Shown: positions 26,032-35,287, counted from the stretch's first letter. The stretch is DNA of 43,777 nt from Candidatus Omnitrophus magneticus (GCA_000954095.1 JYNY01000401.1:1-43777), one strand, 5' to 3'. A program made the numbers and translations. Notes: generated by a model from the letters alone, not told the origin.

Positions 26032-26111
26032 CGATAAGAGAAAATTCGTAAATATCTTGCGCGAGAAAGCGAAATCCGCGTTCAGGTATTTTATAAAAAT
26101 TAGGAGCGATA

Positions 26112-26984
26112 ATGGACGAGAAGATTTTTTTAGATGGTAATTTTTTTAAAAAAGAAGACGCTAAAATTTCAGTGTTTGACCATGGACTTCTTTACGGCGA
26201 CGGCGTGTTTGAAGGAATCCGCGCGTATAATAGAAAAGTTTTTAAACTTAAAGAACATTTGGATAGGCTTTATGTTGGTGCTGAAATTATTAAACTTCAA
26301 ATACCAATGAGTAAAGCGGAACTTGAAGACGCGGTTATAAAGTTATTGTTGGAAAATAAATTGGATGACGCGTATATAAGGGTAGTCGTTACAAGGGGCG
26401 TAGGAGACCTTGGTCTTGATCCGAGAAAATGTAAAAAGGCTACTGTTTTTATTATTGCCGGAAAAATAGTTTTATATCCTGAGAAATATTATGAAAACGG
26501 CCTTCCTATCATTATCGCGAAAACACGGCGGAATCATCCATTTTCTATCAATCCGTGCGTAAAGTCGTTGAACTATTTGAATAATATTTTTGCTAAAATA
26601 GAAGCAGTTGAAAAAAATGTTGAAGAAGCTTTAATGCTTACGATAGACGGGTTTGTGTGTGAATGTACGGGAGATAATATTTTTATAGTGAAGAACGGAA
26701 AACTTATTACTCCGCCTAATGAAATCGGAGCGCTTAATGGAATAACGCAAGGCGCTGTGATTAGTTTAGCGAAAAAAAGAAATATTTTATTTTCTTATTT
26801 GATGATGAAGCCTGAAGATATCTACACTGCCGATGAATGTTTTCTTACCGGAACAGCCGCGGAAGTTATACCGGTAGTCGCGGTTGACGGCAAAGTTATA
26901 GGGACAGGGAAACCCGGAGATGTTACTAAATCTCTTATACAGGATTTTAGGGCGCTTGTAAAACTAGAAGGTGTGAAATATTAA
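26112..26984 (+). CDS. ilvE: Branched-chain amino acid aminotransferase (class IV)
   Basis: This 290-aa PLP enzyme of the class IV fold would transfer amino groups between branched-chain amino acids and 2-oxoglutarate. The N-terminus FLDGNFFKKEDAKISVFDHG and LYGDGVFEGIRAY fit IlvE. The PLP Lys is about residue 150 (CVKSLNYLNN). The phosphate-binding GITQGAV and the late FLTGTAAEVIPV also match IlvE. D-amino-acid transaminase and aminodeoxychorismate lyase share the fold and cannot be fully excluded. The start is backed by TTAGGAGCGATA directly upstream. It sits alone between lol and mcs genes. Confidence 0.85.
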   Translation: MDEKIFLDGNFFKKEDAKISVFDHGLLYGDGVFEGIRAYNRKVFKLKEHLDRLYVGAEIIKLQIPMSKAELEDAVIKLLLENKLDDAYIRVVVTRGVGDLGLDPRKCKKATVFIIAGKIVLYPEKYYENGLPIIIAKTRRNHPFSINPCVKSLNYLNNIFAKIEAVEKNVEEALMLTIDGFVCECTGDNIFIVKNGKLITPPNEIGALNGITQGAVISLAKKRNILFSYLMMKPEDIYTADECFLTGTAAEVIPVVAVDGKVIGTGKPGDVTKSLIQDFRALVKLEGVKY

Positions 26985-27027
26985 TTTTGCTCTGAAAATT
27001 TAGTTTTTGTAATTTAGGAGGTTGTAT

Positions 27028-27552
27028 ATGAAATGTGAAAGTTGTCACGGCCGTGAAGCGACAGTGCATCTGACCGAAGTTATAAATGATCATGTGACAA
27101 AACTTCATCTTTGTGAAGAATGCGCGAAATCTAAAAGCGAAGAAATGCAGGCGCATTTTGGATTAACGGATCTTATTACAGGACTCATGGAAACAGGGCC
27201 GTCTTTAGCTCCGGAAGATATGCGTAAAAGCAAAACAAAAAAATGTGGTTTTTGCGGAATGACTTATTATGATTTTCAAAAAACAGGGAAACTCGGTTGC
27301 GGAGAATGTTATGAATCATTTGGAAAAGATTTAATCAGTTTACTTAAGAGAATTCACGGCTCTGATAAACATATCGGAAAGGCGCCGTTCGTGAGCGAAA
27401 AAAGGACAGAGGAACATAAAAATGTTCAGAGGCTTAAAGAAGAATTGGAAGAACTCATATTTAAAGAAGAATTTGAAAAAGCGGTTATTTTGCGTGACAG
27501 AATAAAAGAAATGGAAGAAGGGCTTAACAGTAAAAAAGAGGTAAAACAATGA
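27028..27552 (+). CDS. mcsA: McsA-like zinc-finger UVR protein, activator of McsB
   Basis: This 174-aa protein has paired CxxC motifs (CESCHG, CEECA, CGFCG, CGECYE) that should bind zinc, and a C-terminal UVR motif (LEELIFKEEFEKAVILRDRI). This is the layout of McsA, the adaptor that activates the protein-arginine kinase McsB. A TTG two codons earlier keeps the frame, but AGGAGG at 27016-27021 is spaced 6 bases from the ATG at 27028, which decides the start. The stop overlaps the next start as ATGA. Confidence 0.9.
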   Translation: MKCESCHGREATVHLTEVINDHVTKLHLCEECAKSKSEEMQAHFGLTDLITGLMETGPSLAPEDMRKSKTKKCGFCGMTYYDFQKTGKLGCGECYESFGKDLISLLKRIHGSDKHIGKAPFVSEKRTEEHKNVQRLKEELEELIFKEEFEKAVILRDRIKEMEEGLNSKKEVKQ

Positions 27553-28604
27553 GAACAGATGATTTTTTACAGAAGAAATGCGAATGGACTCGCGGCGAAG
27601 GCCCTGATTCAAGTATTGTTATGTCTACGCGCGTACGTTTAGCTAGAAATTTAAGCGGACACTTCTTTTGGAATTGGGCTGATGGAAAACAACAGAATGA
27701 CACTATGGAAAAAGTTTTAACAGCCTTAAAAAAAACGCGCGTGTTAAAAAATTCTGATTTTATAAAGATGAAAGACACATCTCTATTGGATCGTGAATTT
27801 TTTATTGAACGCCATCTTATGAGTAAGAATCATTTGGTTAATGTTGAGAATAAATCTCTTGTAGTTAATAACGAAGAGATAATATCTCTTATGGTGAATG
27901 AGGAAGATCATTTGCGTTTACAAATAATTCGTTCTGGTAAAAATATTATTGATGCTTGGAAAATCGCGGAAACATTGGACACGGAAATTAGTTCATATTT
28001 GAATTTTGCTTTTTCAAATAAACTCGGGTATCTTACTGCGTGTCCGACAAATACAGGGACGGGCTTACGCGCGTCAGTTATGATGCATCTTCCGGCGCTT
28101 CAAATGACAGATCAAATGGAAAATGTTTATGACGCGATATCAAAGCTAGGGCTTACTATACGTGGGTTTTATGGAGAAGGCAGTGACGCTAGCGGAAATT
28201 TTTTTCAGATTTCAAATCAAGTTTCTTTAGGGCATTCTGAAGTGGATATTCTTGATAATCTTGAGAGAGTGGTCAATAAAATTATAGTTCGCGAACAGGA
28301 TACAAGGATGTATTTATTAAATCAAAAAAAACAGGAAACAGTTGACGGTGTGTTCCGTTCTTACGGCACATTAAAAAGCGCGCGGATAATGACATCAATG
28401 GAGACTATAAAACTTTTATCAATTGTACGTATGGGCGTGGCATTGGGGATTGTGAAGGATATAAGTATAAATGTGCTTAATGAAATTCTTCTTTTGAGCC
28501 AGCCGGCTCATTTGCAAAAACTTAATAAGCGCGAACTTTCTTCGCAAGAACGAGATATAAAAAGAGCTGATTTAACTCGTAAAATGCTTGGCGGAGTAGA
28601 GTAA
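27549..28604 (+). CDS. mcsB: Protein-arginine kinase McsB
   Basis: This 351-aa member of the phosphagen-kinase fold phosphorylates arginines and so marks proteins for ClpCP. STRVRLARNL near residue 26 and NTGTGLRASV and YGEGSDASGN further on are the ATP and substrate-binding motifs. The allosteric phospho-arginine motif RDxxRA is present near the C-terminus as RDIKRA. The start overlaps mcsA by 4 bases, so the two are translationally coupled. No CtsR repressor gene is nearby, unlike the Bacillus ctsR-mcsA-mcsB-clpC operon. Confidence 0.93.
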   Translation: MRTDDFLQKKCEWTRGEGPDSSIVMSTRVRLARNLSGHFFWNWADGKQQNDTMEKVLTALKKTRVLKNSDFIKMKDTSLLDREFFIERHLMSKNHLVNVENKSLVVNNEEIISLMVNEEDHLRLQIIRSGKNIIDAWKIAETLDTEISSYLNFAFSNKLGYLTACPTNTGTGLRASVMMHLPALQMTDQMENVYDAISKLGLTIRGFYGEGSDASGNFFQISNQVSLGHSEVDILDNLERVVNKIIVREQDTRMYLLNQKKQETVDGVFRSYGTLKSARIMTSMETIKLLSIVRMGVALGIVKDISINVLNEILLLSQPAHLQKLNKRELSSQERDIKRADLTRKMLGGVE

Positions 28605-28627
28605 GAATTATTGGCTGGATGCGTAAA

Positions 28628-28649
28628 AAAAAATAGAAATATATTTTTT
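28628..28649 (+). other. A/T hairpin between mcsB and clpC
   Basis: AAAAAATA and TATTTTTT form an 8-bp stem with a 6-base loop, 23 bases after the mcsB stop and upstream of the GAGGGGG ribosome binding site of clpC. It could be a weak attenuator or chance in AT-rich DNA. No CtsR or CIRCE operator is visible. Confidence 0.3.
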
Positions 28650-28671
28650 AGAAAAGAGGGGGCGATTTACA

Positions 28672-31119
28672 ATGGCTGCATTTAATAAATTTACAGAAAG
28701 AGCTAGAAAGGTTATTTTACTCGCTAAAAGTGAAGCGAAAAGATTAAATCATAATTACATAGGTACAGAGCATATTCTTTTAGGGCTTGTGGAAGAAGGA
28801 GAAGGTGTTGCCGCGGCAGTGCTTAGTAGTTTAGGGGTTGACGCGGAAACTGTTCGTGGAGAGGTTGAAACACTTGTACAATCCGGAGTTAATCCTATTA
28901 TGACAGAAGAAATTCCGTTTACTCCAAAAGCAAAAAAAGTTATTGAACTTTCCATGGATGAAGCGCGTAATTTGGGACATAATTATATCGGAACCGAACA
29001 TTTACTTTTAGGACTTATTCGAGAAGGCGAGGGGATTGCCGCGCAAGTTCTGGTTAATGTGGGGCTTGATTTAAAAAGTGTGCGGGACGAAATATTAAAT
29101 CTTTTGGGCGCGTCTGTTGCGGGGTTTTCACAGACAGCTGATGCCACGAAACGTAAAAAGAAAACAAAAACACCAGCGCTTGATTCTTTTGGAAGAGATT
29201 TAACAGAAATGGCGAAGCAGGATTCTTTAGACCCTGTTATAGGTCGTGAAAAAGAAATACAAAGGGTTATACAGATATTGGGCCGAAGAAAAAAGAATAA
29301 TCCTATTTTGATTGGAGAAGCTGGCGTCGGTAAAACCGCTATAGTCGAGGGATTAAGCCAAAAAATCGTGACAGGAGATGTTCCTGAAATGCTTAAAGAT
29401 AAGAGAGTTATTATTCTTGATTTAGCAATGATGATAGCCGGAACAAAATATAGAGGACAATTTGAAGAACGTTTGAAAGCTGTAATGAAGGAAATAAAAG
29501 AGTCTCCGGAAGTTATCGTTTTTATTGATGAAATACATACGCTTGTCGGCGCGGGCGGAGCAGAAGGCGCTATAGACGCGTCTAATATTTTAAAGCCGTC
29601 TCTTCAGCGCGGTGAAATACAGTGTGTAGGCGCGACAACATTAGATGAATACCGTAAAAATATTGAAAAAGATCCGGCGCTTGAGCGACGGTTTCAGCCT
29701 ATTATTGTGGATCCTCCTAGTGTTGATGACACAATATTAATTTTGAAAGGCTTGCGGGATAAATATGAGGCGCATCATAAAGTAAAATTTACAGATAAAG
29801 CTCTTGAGTCTGCGGCAAAATTTTCTGATAGGTATATCAGCGCGCGTTTTTTGCCGGATAAAGCGATTGATCTTATTGATGAAGCAGGGTCGCGGGCTAG
29901 GCTTTCAACTATGGTGGTTCCGCTTGATATGAAAGAAGAAGAAAAGAAAATAGAAGAATATCGCAGAGAAAAAGAAGATGCTGTAAAAAATCAGGATTTT
30001 GAAAAAGCGGCGCATTTTAGAGACACAGAAAGAAAAGCGCGCGAAGTGCTTCAGGTAAAACAACAAGATTGGAAAAACAAACAAGTGAAAAGTGATGTCA
30101 GGGTTGACGAGGATGATATTGCTACGATAGTTTCTGAGTGGACGGGGATTCCTTTAATAAAAGTAGAAGAAAAAGAATCCGAAAAATATTTACAAATGGA
30201 AAAGAAACTTAAGGAACATATTGTGGGTCAGGAAGAAGCTATCAGCATAATCGCCCATGCTTTAAGGCGTTCAAGAGCCGGAGTTAAGGATCCAAACCGG
30301 CCGATAGGTACATTTGTTTTTCTTGGGCCTACAGGCGTAGGAAAAACACTATTGGGTAAAAAATTAGCTGAAGTAATGTTTGGAGATGAAGAAGCGATTA
30401 TACAAGTTGACATGTCGGAATATATGGAAAAATTTAATGTCTCTAAACTTGTCGGGGCGCCTCCGGGATATGTGGGATATGAAGAGGGTGGACAACTTAC
30501 TGAAAAGGTCAGGCGTAAACCTTATTCAGTGGTGCTTTTAGATGAATTAGAAAAAGCGCATCCGGATGTTTTTAATATTCTTCTTCAGGTTTTGGATGAA
30601 GGAAGGCTCACTGATTCATACGGGAGAAAAGTGAGTTTCAAAAATACAATTTTGATAATGACTTCAAATATCGGCGCGGATCTTCTTCGTAAAACAGGCT
30701 CAATAGGATTTAAAACAAAAGAAGAACAGGAAACATATCAAGATATGAAATCTCATCTTCTCGGTGAAGTCAAAAAGGCCTTTAAACCTGAGTTTATCAA
30801 TAGAATAGATGATATAATTGTTTTTCGCAGTTTAAATAAAGAAGAACTTCAGCATATAGTTGAAATTGAAATCAGAGAAGTCGCGCAAAGGCTTAAAGAA
30901 CAAAATATAGAAATAAATTTAGACGCGAGCGCTAAAACATTTCTTATAGATAAAGGGTTTGACAAAGTATTTGGCGCGCGGCCGTTGAAACGTGCGATTC
31001 AGTGGCACTTAGAGAATCCTTTGGCCGAAGAAATTTTATCCGGCAGATATAAAGACGGAGCTAAAATAAATATAAGCCATTTTCCTGATAAACAGGAACT
31101 TACGTTTGAAAAAGTGTAA
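28672..31119 (+). CDS. clpC: ClpC, AAA+ unfoldase of the ClpCP protease
   Basis: This 815-aa unfoldase feeds substrates to ClpP. Two Clp_N repeats occupy about 1-150 (each with YIGTEH and a GEG turn). The first AAA module has Walker A GEAGVGKT at about 215-222 and Walker B VIFIDEIHTL. A middle coiled coil carries a UVR-like motif at about 430-460 (NQDFEKAAHFRD). The second AAA module has GPTGVGKT at about 552-559 and VVLLDELEKAHP. The UVR middle domain marks it as ClpC, not ClpB. The SD is GAGGGGG about 10 bases upstream. A good hairpin with T-run follows the stop. Confidence 0.95.
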   Translation: MAAFNKFTERARKVILLAKSEAKRLNHNYIGTEHILLGLVEEGEGVAAAVLSSLGVDAETVRGEVETLVQSGVNPIMTEEIPFTPKAKKVIELSMDEARNLGHNYIGTEHLLLGLIREGEGIAAQVLVNVGLDLKSVRDEILNLLGASVAGFSQTADATKRKKKTKTPALDSFGRDLTEMAKQDSLDPVIGREKEIQRVIQILGRRKKNNPILIGEAGVGKTAIVEGLSQKIVTGDVPEMLKDKRVIILDLAMMIAGTKYRGQFEERLKAVMKEIKESPEVIVFIDEIHTLVGAGGAEGAIDASNILKPSLQRGEIQCVGATTLDEYRKNIEKDPALERRFQPIIVDPPSVDDTILILKGLRDKYEAHHKVKFTDKALESAAKFSDRYISARFLPDKAIDLIDEAGSRARLSTMVVPLDMKEEEKKIEEYRREKEDAVKNQDFEKAAHFRDTERKAREVLQVKQQDWKNKQVKSDVRVDEDDIATIVSEWTGIPLIKVEEKESEKYLQMEKKLKEHIVGQEEAISIIAHALRRSRAGVKDPNRPIGTFVFLGPTGVGKTLLGKKLAEVMFGDEEAIIQVDMSEYMEKFNVSKLVGAPPGYVGYEEGGQLTEKVRRKPYSVVLLDELEKAHPDVFNILLQVLDEGRLTDSYGRKVSFKNTILIMTSNIGADLLRKTGSIGFKTKEEQETYQDMKSHLLGEVKKAFKPEFINRIDDIIVFRSLNKEELQHIVEIEIREVAQRLKEQNIEINLDASAKTFLIDKGFDKVFGARPLKRAIQWHLENPLAEEILSGRYKDGAKINISHFPDKQELTFEKV

Positions 31120-31129
31120 TAAAACCTAA

Positions 31130-31162
31130 AAAAATGTATTCGTCTTTTGCGAATGTATTTTT
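31130..31162 (+). terminator. Rho-independent-like terminator after clpC
   Basis: AAAAATGTATTCG (31130-31142), loop TCTTTTG, CGAATGTATTTTT (31150-31162) make a 13-bp stem with two wobble pairs, ending in a run of T. It starts 10 bases after the clpC stop and separates the mcs-clp unit from the mla unit. Confidence 0.6.
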
Positions 31163-31180
31163 CGATTTTAAACGGAACAT

Positions 31181-31981
31181 ATGAAATTTAAAAACGTGCC
31201 TAAAAGTTTTTTTTGGAATATCTATAATAAAATTGTAAAATTTTTTAGGTATCTTGGTGGTATATTTTTACTTTCATGTCAGACTATTTTTTGGATGCTA
31301 ATTCCTCCGTATCGTAAAAAAAGTATTCTTGAACAGATGAACCAAATCGGCGTGGCGTCTTTCCCTATAGTTTTTTTAATAAGCCTTTTTACAGGAATAG
31401 TCCTCGCGCTTCAAAGCGCGTATCAGATGCAGAAAGTTGGCGCTGAGATGTATATAGCGTCGCTTGTCGCGTTATCTCTTACCCGTGAGTTAGGACCTGT
31501 ACTTACCGCGTTAATCGTTGCGGGGAGAAGCGGAGCCGCTATAACCGCGGAAGTCGGAACCATGAAAGTGACCGAGCAGATAGACGCTTTGGAAACTCTT
31601 TCGGTGAATCCTGTAGAATATCTTATTGTTCCTCGGTTTGTCGCGCTTTTAGTTGTGGTGCCGTTATTAACTATTTACGCGGATTTTTTTGGGATTGTGG
31701 GCGGATATTTAATAGGAGTCGGCAAATTAGGCATAACCCATAATATGTATGTCAATATGACATTTGACCCTATGACAATGAAAGATATTGTGACAGGATT
31801 AATAAAAAGTTTTTCATTCGCGTTTATTATATGCATGGTGTCATGTTTTGAAGGCATGCGGTCAGAGGAAGGCGCTGAAGGCGTAGGAAGAGCGACTACC
31901 GCGAGCGTTGTGAGGAGTTTCATTTTAATAATAATGGCAGATTGTTTCTTTACAGCGTTATTTTATTTTATGAACAACTAA
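31181..31981 (+). CDS. mlaE: MlaE-family lipid ABC transporter permease
   Basis: This 266-aa integral membrane protein has an N-terminal amphipathic helix and about five membrane segments. The family signatures are SLTRELGPVLTALIVAGRSG, AEVGTMKVTEQIDALETL and the late SCFEGMRSEEGAEGVG. It is the permease of an MCE-type phospholipid transporter that maintains outer-membrane asymmetry. The ATPase and MCE genes follow at 10 and 38 bp spacing, forming a compact unit. MlaA, MlaB and MlaC are not in the window. The SD is weak. Confidence 0.92.
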   Translation: MKFKNVPKSFFWNIYNKIVKFFRYLGGIFLLSCQTIFWMLIPPYRKKSILEQMNQIGVASFPIVFLISLFTGIVLALQSAYQMQKVGAEMYIASLVALSLTRELGPVLTALIVAGRSGAAITAEVGTMKVTEQIDALETLSVNPVEYLIVPRFVALLVVVPLLTIYADFFGIVGGYLIGVGKLGITHNMYVNMTFDPMTMKDIVTGLIKSFSFAFIICMVSCFEGMRSEEGAEGVGRATTASVVRSFILIIMADCFFTALFYFMNN

Positions 31982-31991
31982 TGGCGCAATT

Positions 31992-32741
31992 ATGATTGAA
32001 CTAAAAAATATTTATAAATCTTTTAACGGCACAAAAGTCCTTGATGACGCGAATCTAAAGATACAGAAAGGCGAATCGCTTGTTATTATCGGTAGGAGCG
32101 GTTCAGGGAAAAGTGTTTTATTGAAACATTTGATAGGTCTTATCGCGCCGGATTCTGGTAGAGTAATAATCGACGGGATTGATTTAACAAAAGCCCGTAG
32201 CAAGGATGTAAGAAAAACGAGAAAAAAATTTGGTATGCTTTTTCAAGGCGCGGCGCTTTTTGACTCTTTAACAGTTTTTGAAAATGTAGGTTTTCAGCTT
32301 ATGGAGTATACGCATAAAACTTACGAAGAAATAAAGGTTCGTGTTGAAGAGTGCCTAAAAATGGTAGGATTAAAAGGGATTGAAGAGATGAAGCCGTCTG
32401 AACTTTCCGGCGGAATGAAAAAAAGAGTAGGCCTTGCGCGGGCTATATCTATGTCTCCCGAGATACTTTTATTTGATGAACCCACAACAGGGCTTGACCC
32501 AATAATGGGAGATATTATCAACGATCTTATAAGAAGCCTTCATACTCAGCTTAAACTTACCTCAGTGACAGTCACTCATGATATGAAAAGTGCTTTTAAA
32601 ATAGCGGATAGAATTTGTATGGTATATGAAAAAAAGATTAAAGAAATAGGTACGCCTGAGGATATATTAAATTCCACTGACCCTGTTATTCAGCAGTTTG
32701 TCAGTGGAAATTCAAAAGGTCCGCTTACTGAAAATGAATAA
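31992..32741 (+). CDS. mlaF: MlaF-family lipid ABC transporter ATPase
   Basis: This 249-aa ATPase powers the adjacent MlaE permease. Walker A is GRSGSGKS at about 34-41, the signature is LSGGMKKRVGLARA and Walker B is ILLFDEPTTGLDP, with a switch His in TVTHD. The Met in the signature (SGGMKKR) is characteristic of MlaF/Ttg2A-type ATPases. The final 12 or so residues (SGNSKGPLTENE) are short, without the long extension seen in some MlaF proteins. Confidence 0.92.
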   Translation: MIELKNIYKSFNGTKVLDDANLKIQKGESLVIIGRSGSGKSVLLKHLIGLIAPDSGRVIIDGIDLTKARSKDVRKTRKKFGMLFQGAALFDSLTVFENVGFQLMEYTHKTYEEIKVRVEECLKMVGLKGIEEMKPSELSGGMKKRVGLARAISMSPEILLFDEPTTGLDPIMGDIINDLIRSLHTQLKLTSVTVTHDMKSAFKIADRICMVYEKKIKEIGTPEDILNSTDPVIQQFVSGNSKGPLTENE

Positions 32742-32779
32742 ATCTAATAATTCACAAAAAAATAGGAGAACGTAATATT

Positions 32780-33598
32780 ATGTTTAGAGATGAGAAGTTG
32801 GAGCTTAAAGTAGGCATTTTTATCGGCGTAGGAATAGCCCTTATGTTTTTGATTGTTTTCGCGGTCAAGGATGTTCCTGTGTGGGGAAAAACATTTATTC
32901 TTAATGTTATGTTTGATTATGTGAACGGGATAAAAGAAAATTCTCCTGTCCGGCTCGCGGGCGTGAACGTTGGAGAAGTAAAAGGGATTGAACTTTTTTA
33001 TGACGAAGGAAAAAAGAAAAATCGGGTGAAAATAAATATTTTAGTGAGGGATAATTTAAAGATAGAGAAAGACTCGGTCGCGCGCGTAAATACTCTAGGA
33101 TTATTAGGGGAGCAATATCTTGAGATTTCTCCGGGATTTCTTAAAGATTATTTTGCGACCGGAGACACGATGGAAGGCGTTAATCCTATTCATGCCGGAG
33201 AAGAAATGGAAAAGATGCGTGAAGCTATAGCGTCTTTTTCCTCGATTGCCCGCAATATAGAAAAGGGTGAAGGGACAATAGGGAAGTTGATTAAAGATGA
33301 TACTCTTTATAAAAATTTGGAAAATGTATTCGGCGGGCTGTCAAGGGGCGAGGGAACACTGGGGAAACTTTTGAAAGATGATAATCTTTACAAGGATTTA
33401 CACGGAGTTTTTAGCGGGATGAATAGCGGGGAAGGGACATTGGGGCGTTTTCTTAAGGATGACAGTGTTTATAGGCATATGGATGAATTTATTTTAGATT
33501 TAAAATCTAACCCTTGGAAATTATTGCAAAAACCGCGGTCTTCTCCAAAAGAAAGGGAATCAAAGACGGATAAAGGGAATATTGTAATGTCGAAATAA
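32780..33598 (+). CDS. mlaD: MCE-domain protein MlaD
   Basis: This 272-aa periplasmic protein is anchored by one N-terminal helix (about 10-29, VGIFIGVGIALMFLIVFAV). An MCE domain covers about 35-125 (VNGIKENSPVRLAGVNVGEV). After it come three tandem 27-residue repeats at 163-189, 190-216 and 217-243, each starting GEGT(I/L)G and containing KDD. Similar repeats occur in longer MCE proteins and may extend the helical barrel. The start has TAGGAGA upstream. It forms the lipid-carrying part of the MlaEFD complex. Confidence 0.92.
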   Translation: MFRDEKLELKVGIFIGVGIALMFLIVFAVKDVPVWGKTFILNVMFDYVNGIKENSPVRLAGVNVGEVKGIELFYDEGKKKNRVKINILVRDNLKIEKDSVARVNTLGLLGEQYLEISPGFLKDYFATGDTMEGVNPIHAGEEMEKMREAIASFSSIARNIEKGEGTIGKLIKDDTLYKNLENVFGGLSRGEGTLGKLLKDDNLYKDLHGVFSGMNSGEGTLGRFLKDDSVYRHMDEFILDLKSNPWKLLQKPRSSPKERESKTDKGNIVMSK

Positions 33599-33667
33599 TT
33601 TAAAAACACGTGAGTCGTTAGCAAATGACGGGCGGGATATCACCGGTAAATAGAAAGGATAATATAG

Positions 33668-34774
33668 ATGAACATAATTTTAGCAGTAAGGGTATTTATT
33701 TTATTGTTATCAATACTTTGCGGATATTATATGGGAAGTTTATTTCCAGAAGGCTGGCACGGAGAATGGATAGGTGTATTAGCGGGGATATTATTCGCGC
33801 TGTCTATTTTTGTTTTTGAGCTTAAGCTCATGAGAGTTTCTCTTAGGACAATTCTTGCTGGGATTTTGGGTATGGCATTTGGATTTTTTACCGCGGGTAT
33901 TTTTATTTTTTTATTGCGGATGGTTCCTATCGATCCCGTGTTTTATACAATATTTCAAATGATATGCGTTATTGCTTTTTGCTATTTAGGAATGGTTATA
34001 GGAGTCAGATGTAAAGATGATTTCGCGTTTATTATTCCATACGTAAAATTCGCGCGTAAAGACAAAGAGCCTGAAATTTTTATCGTTGATACAACCGTTA
34101 TTGTGGACGGCAGGATTTTAGGGATATGCGAAATCGGATTTTTGAAAGGTAAATTTGTAATACCAAGGTTTGTTATAGAAGAATTGCAGGACGCTCAAGA
34201 TAGTTCCGATGAAATAAAACGTTCAAAAGGAAAACGCGGGCTTGAAATTTTAAATTTGTTTAAAGCCATGCCGGACGCGCATGTAATTATTTATGATGAT
34301 AATTTTTCGCATATACGCGAAATTGACGCGAAGCTTTTAAAGTTGGCGAAGGTTCTCCAAGCGGCTATTATCACAAATGATTTTAATGTGAATAAAACCG
34401 CTAAAATAGAATGTATAAGAGTTCTTAATATAAATGATTTAGCAGGGGCATTAAGGCCTCTTATTTTTGCCGGAGACGAAATAGCGGTACAAATAAAAAA
34501 AGAAGGCAAAGAAAAAAATCAGGGTGTCGCGTTTATGGATGACGGCACAATGGTAGTTGTGGATAACGCGAGAAAATATATAGGTAGAAAAATACCTGCT
34601 ATCGTTACAAGTATTATTCAGACGCAGACAGGCAGAATGATTTTCGCGGGGATAAAAGAAAGGCATGAAAACGGGCAGGGGAATGGGCATGGTAACGGGC
34701 ATGGTAATACAAACCATGCTAAAGAAAAAGATGCCGCGGAAAATAATAATCCCGCGGAATCAGATGGAGAATAA
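33668..34774 (+). CDS. YacL-like membrane protein with PIN and TRAM domains
   Basis: This 368-aa protein has about four membrane helices in residues 1-125. A PIN-type ribonuclease domain follows (IVDTTVIVDGRI at about 140, VIEELQDAQDSSDE, ITNDFNVNKTA), then a TRAM domain (about 275-335, IAVQIKKEGKEKNQGVAFM). This is the architecture of Bacillus YacL/YacK-neighbour proteins, whose target is not established. The conserved acidic PIN residues are present. The last 35 residues are low complexity, with GNGHGNGHGN and acidic or Asn stretches. The start is supported by AAAGGATAATATAG. As in Firmicutes it lies just upstream of ispF, but ispD is absent. Confidence 0.87.
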   Translation: MNIILAVRVFILLLSILCGYYMGSLFPEGWHGEWIGVLAGILFALSIFVFELKLMRVSLRTILAGILGMAFGFFTAGIFIFLLRMVPIDPVFYTIFQMICVIAFCYLGMVIGVRCKDDFAFIIPYVKFARKDKEPEIFIVDTTVIVDGRILGICEIGFLKGKFVIPRFVIEELQDAQDSSDEIKRSKGKRGLEILNLFKAMPDAHVIIYDDNFSHIREIDAKLLKLAKVLQAAIITNDFNVNKTAKIECIRVLNINDLAGALRPLIFAGDEIAVQIKKEGKEKNQGVAFMDDGTMVVVDNARKYIGRKIPAIVTSIIQTQTGRMIFAGIKERHENGQGNGHGNGHGNTNHAKEKDAAENNNPAESDGE

Positions 34775-34785
34775 AAATATCAAAC

Positions 34786-35271
34786 ATGCAAATAACACGC
34801 GTCGGAATAGGATACGATATACACAGATTAGTCAGCGGCAAACTGCTTTTTTTAGGCGGCGTGAGTATTGATTTTCAAAAAGGATTAGAAGGCCATTCAG
34901 ACGCGGATGTTTTGATACACGCTATATGTGACGCTATTTTGGGAGCTATAGGAGAGGAAGACTTAGGCTCTTTTTTTCCTGATACTGATTTAAACAATAA
35001 AAATCGTCCCAGTTGTGAATTCCTTTCGAGTGTAATGAATATAGCGAGAAAGAAAGGATATTCTATCGTAAATTTAGATTGTGTGGTTATAGCCGAAGAG
35101 CCGAAAATAAAATCGCATAAAAAAGAGATAATAAAATCTTTGGCTGATATTATGGGAATCGGAATAGATAAAATTAATGTTAAAGGAAAGACAAAAGAAA
35201 AATTAGGCGAAGTCGGCGCGGGGGACGCGATAGAAACATACGTAGTGGCCATGGTTTCCGCTATGCAATAA
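34786..35271 (+). CDS. ispF: 2-C-methyl-D-erythritol 2,4-cyclodiphosphate synthase
   Basis: This 161-aa MEP-pathway enzyme makes the cyclic diphosphate that leads to isoprenoid precursors. The metal ligands are seen in GIGYDIHRL (Asp and His, about 8-14) and [14 protein letters not shown] (His about 45). LGSFFPDTD is also typical. The C-terminal nucleotide-binding segment is unusual: [20 protein letters not shown] replaces the common KATTTEKLGFxGRGEGI. The length is normal. There is no strong SD. Only 11 bases separate it from the upstream gene, so translational coupling is likely. Confidence 0.92.
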   Translation: MQITRVGIGYDIHRLVSGKLLFLGGVSIDFQKGLEGHSDADVLIHAICDAILGAIGEEDLGSFFPDTDLNNKNRPSCEFLSSVMNIARKKGYSIVNLDCVVIAEEPKIKSHKKEIIKSLADIMGIGIDKINVKGKTKEKLGEVGAGDAIETYVVAMVSAMQ

Positions 35272-35287
35272 TTTCGGAGAATTTATA

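Noticed and set aside
27022..27027. TTG start of McsA
   Set aside because: AGGAGG is only 0 bases from the TTG but 6 bases from the ATG at 27028.
33613..33628. Short hairpin GTCGTT-AGCA-AATGAC after mlaD
   Set aside because: The stem is 6 bp with a wobble pair and no T-tract; too weak to call a terminator.
33625..33819. 64-codon ORF overlapping the start of the PIN/TRAM gene
   Set aside because: It is in another frame of a clear gene and has no SD or recognisable sequence.
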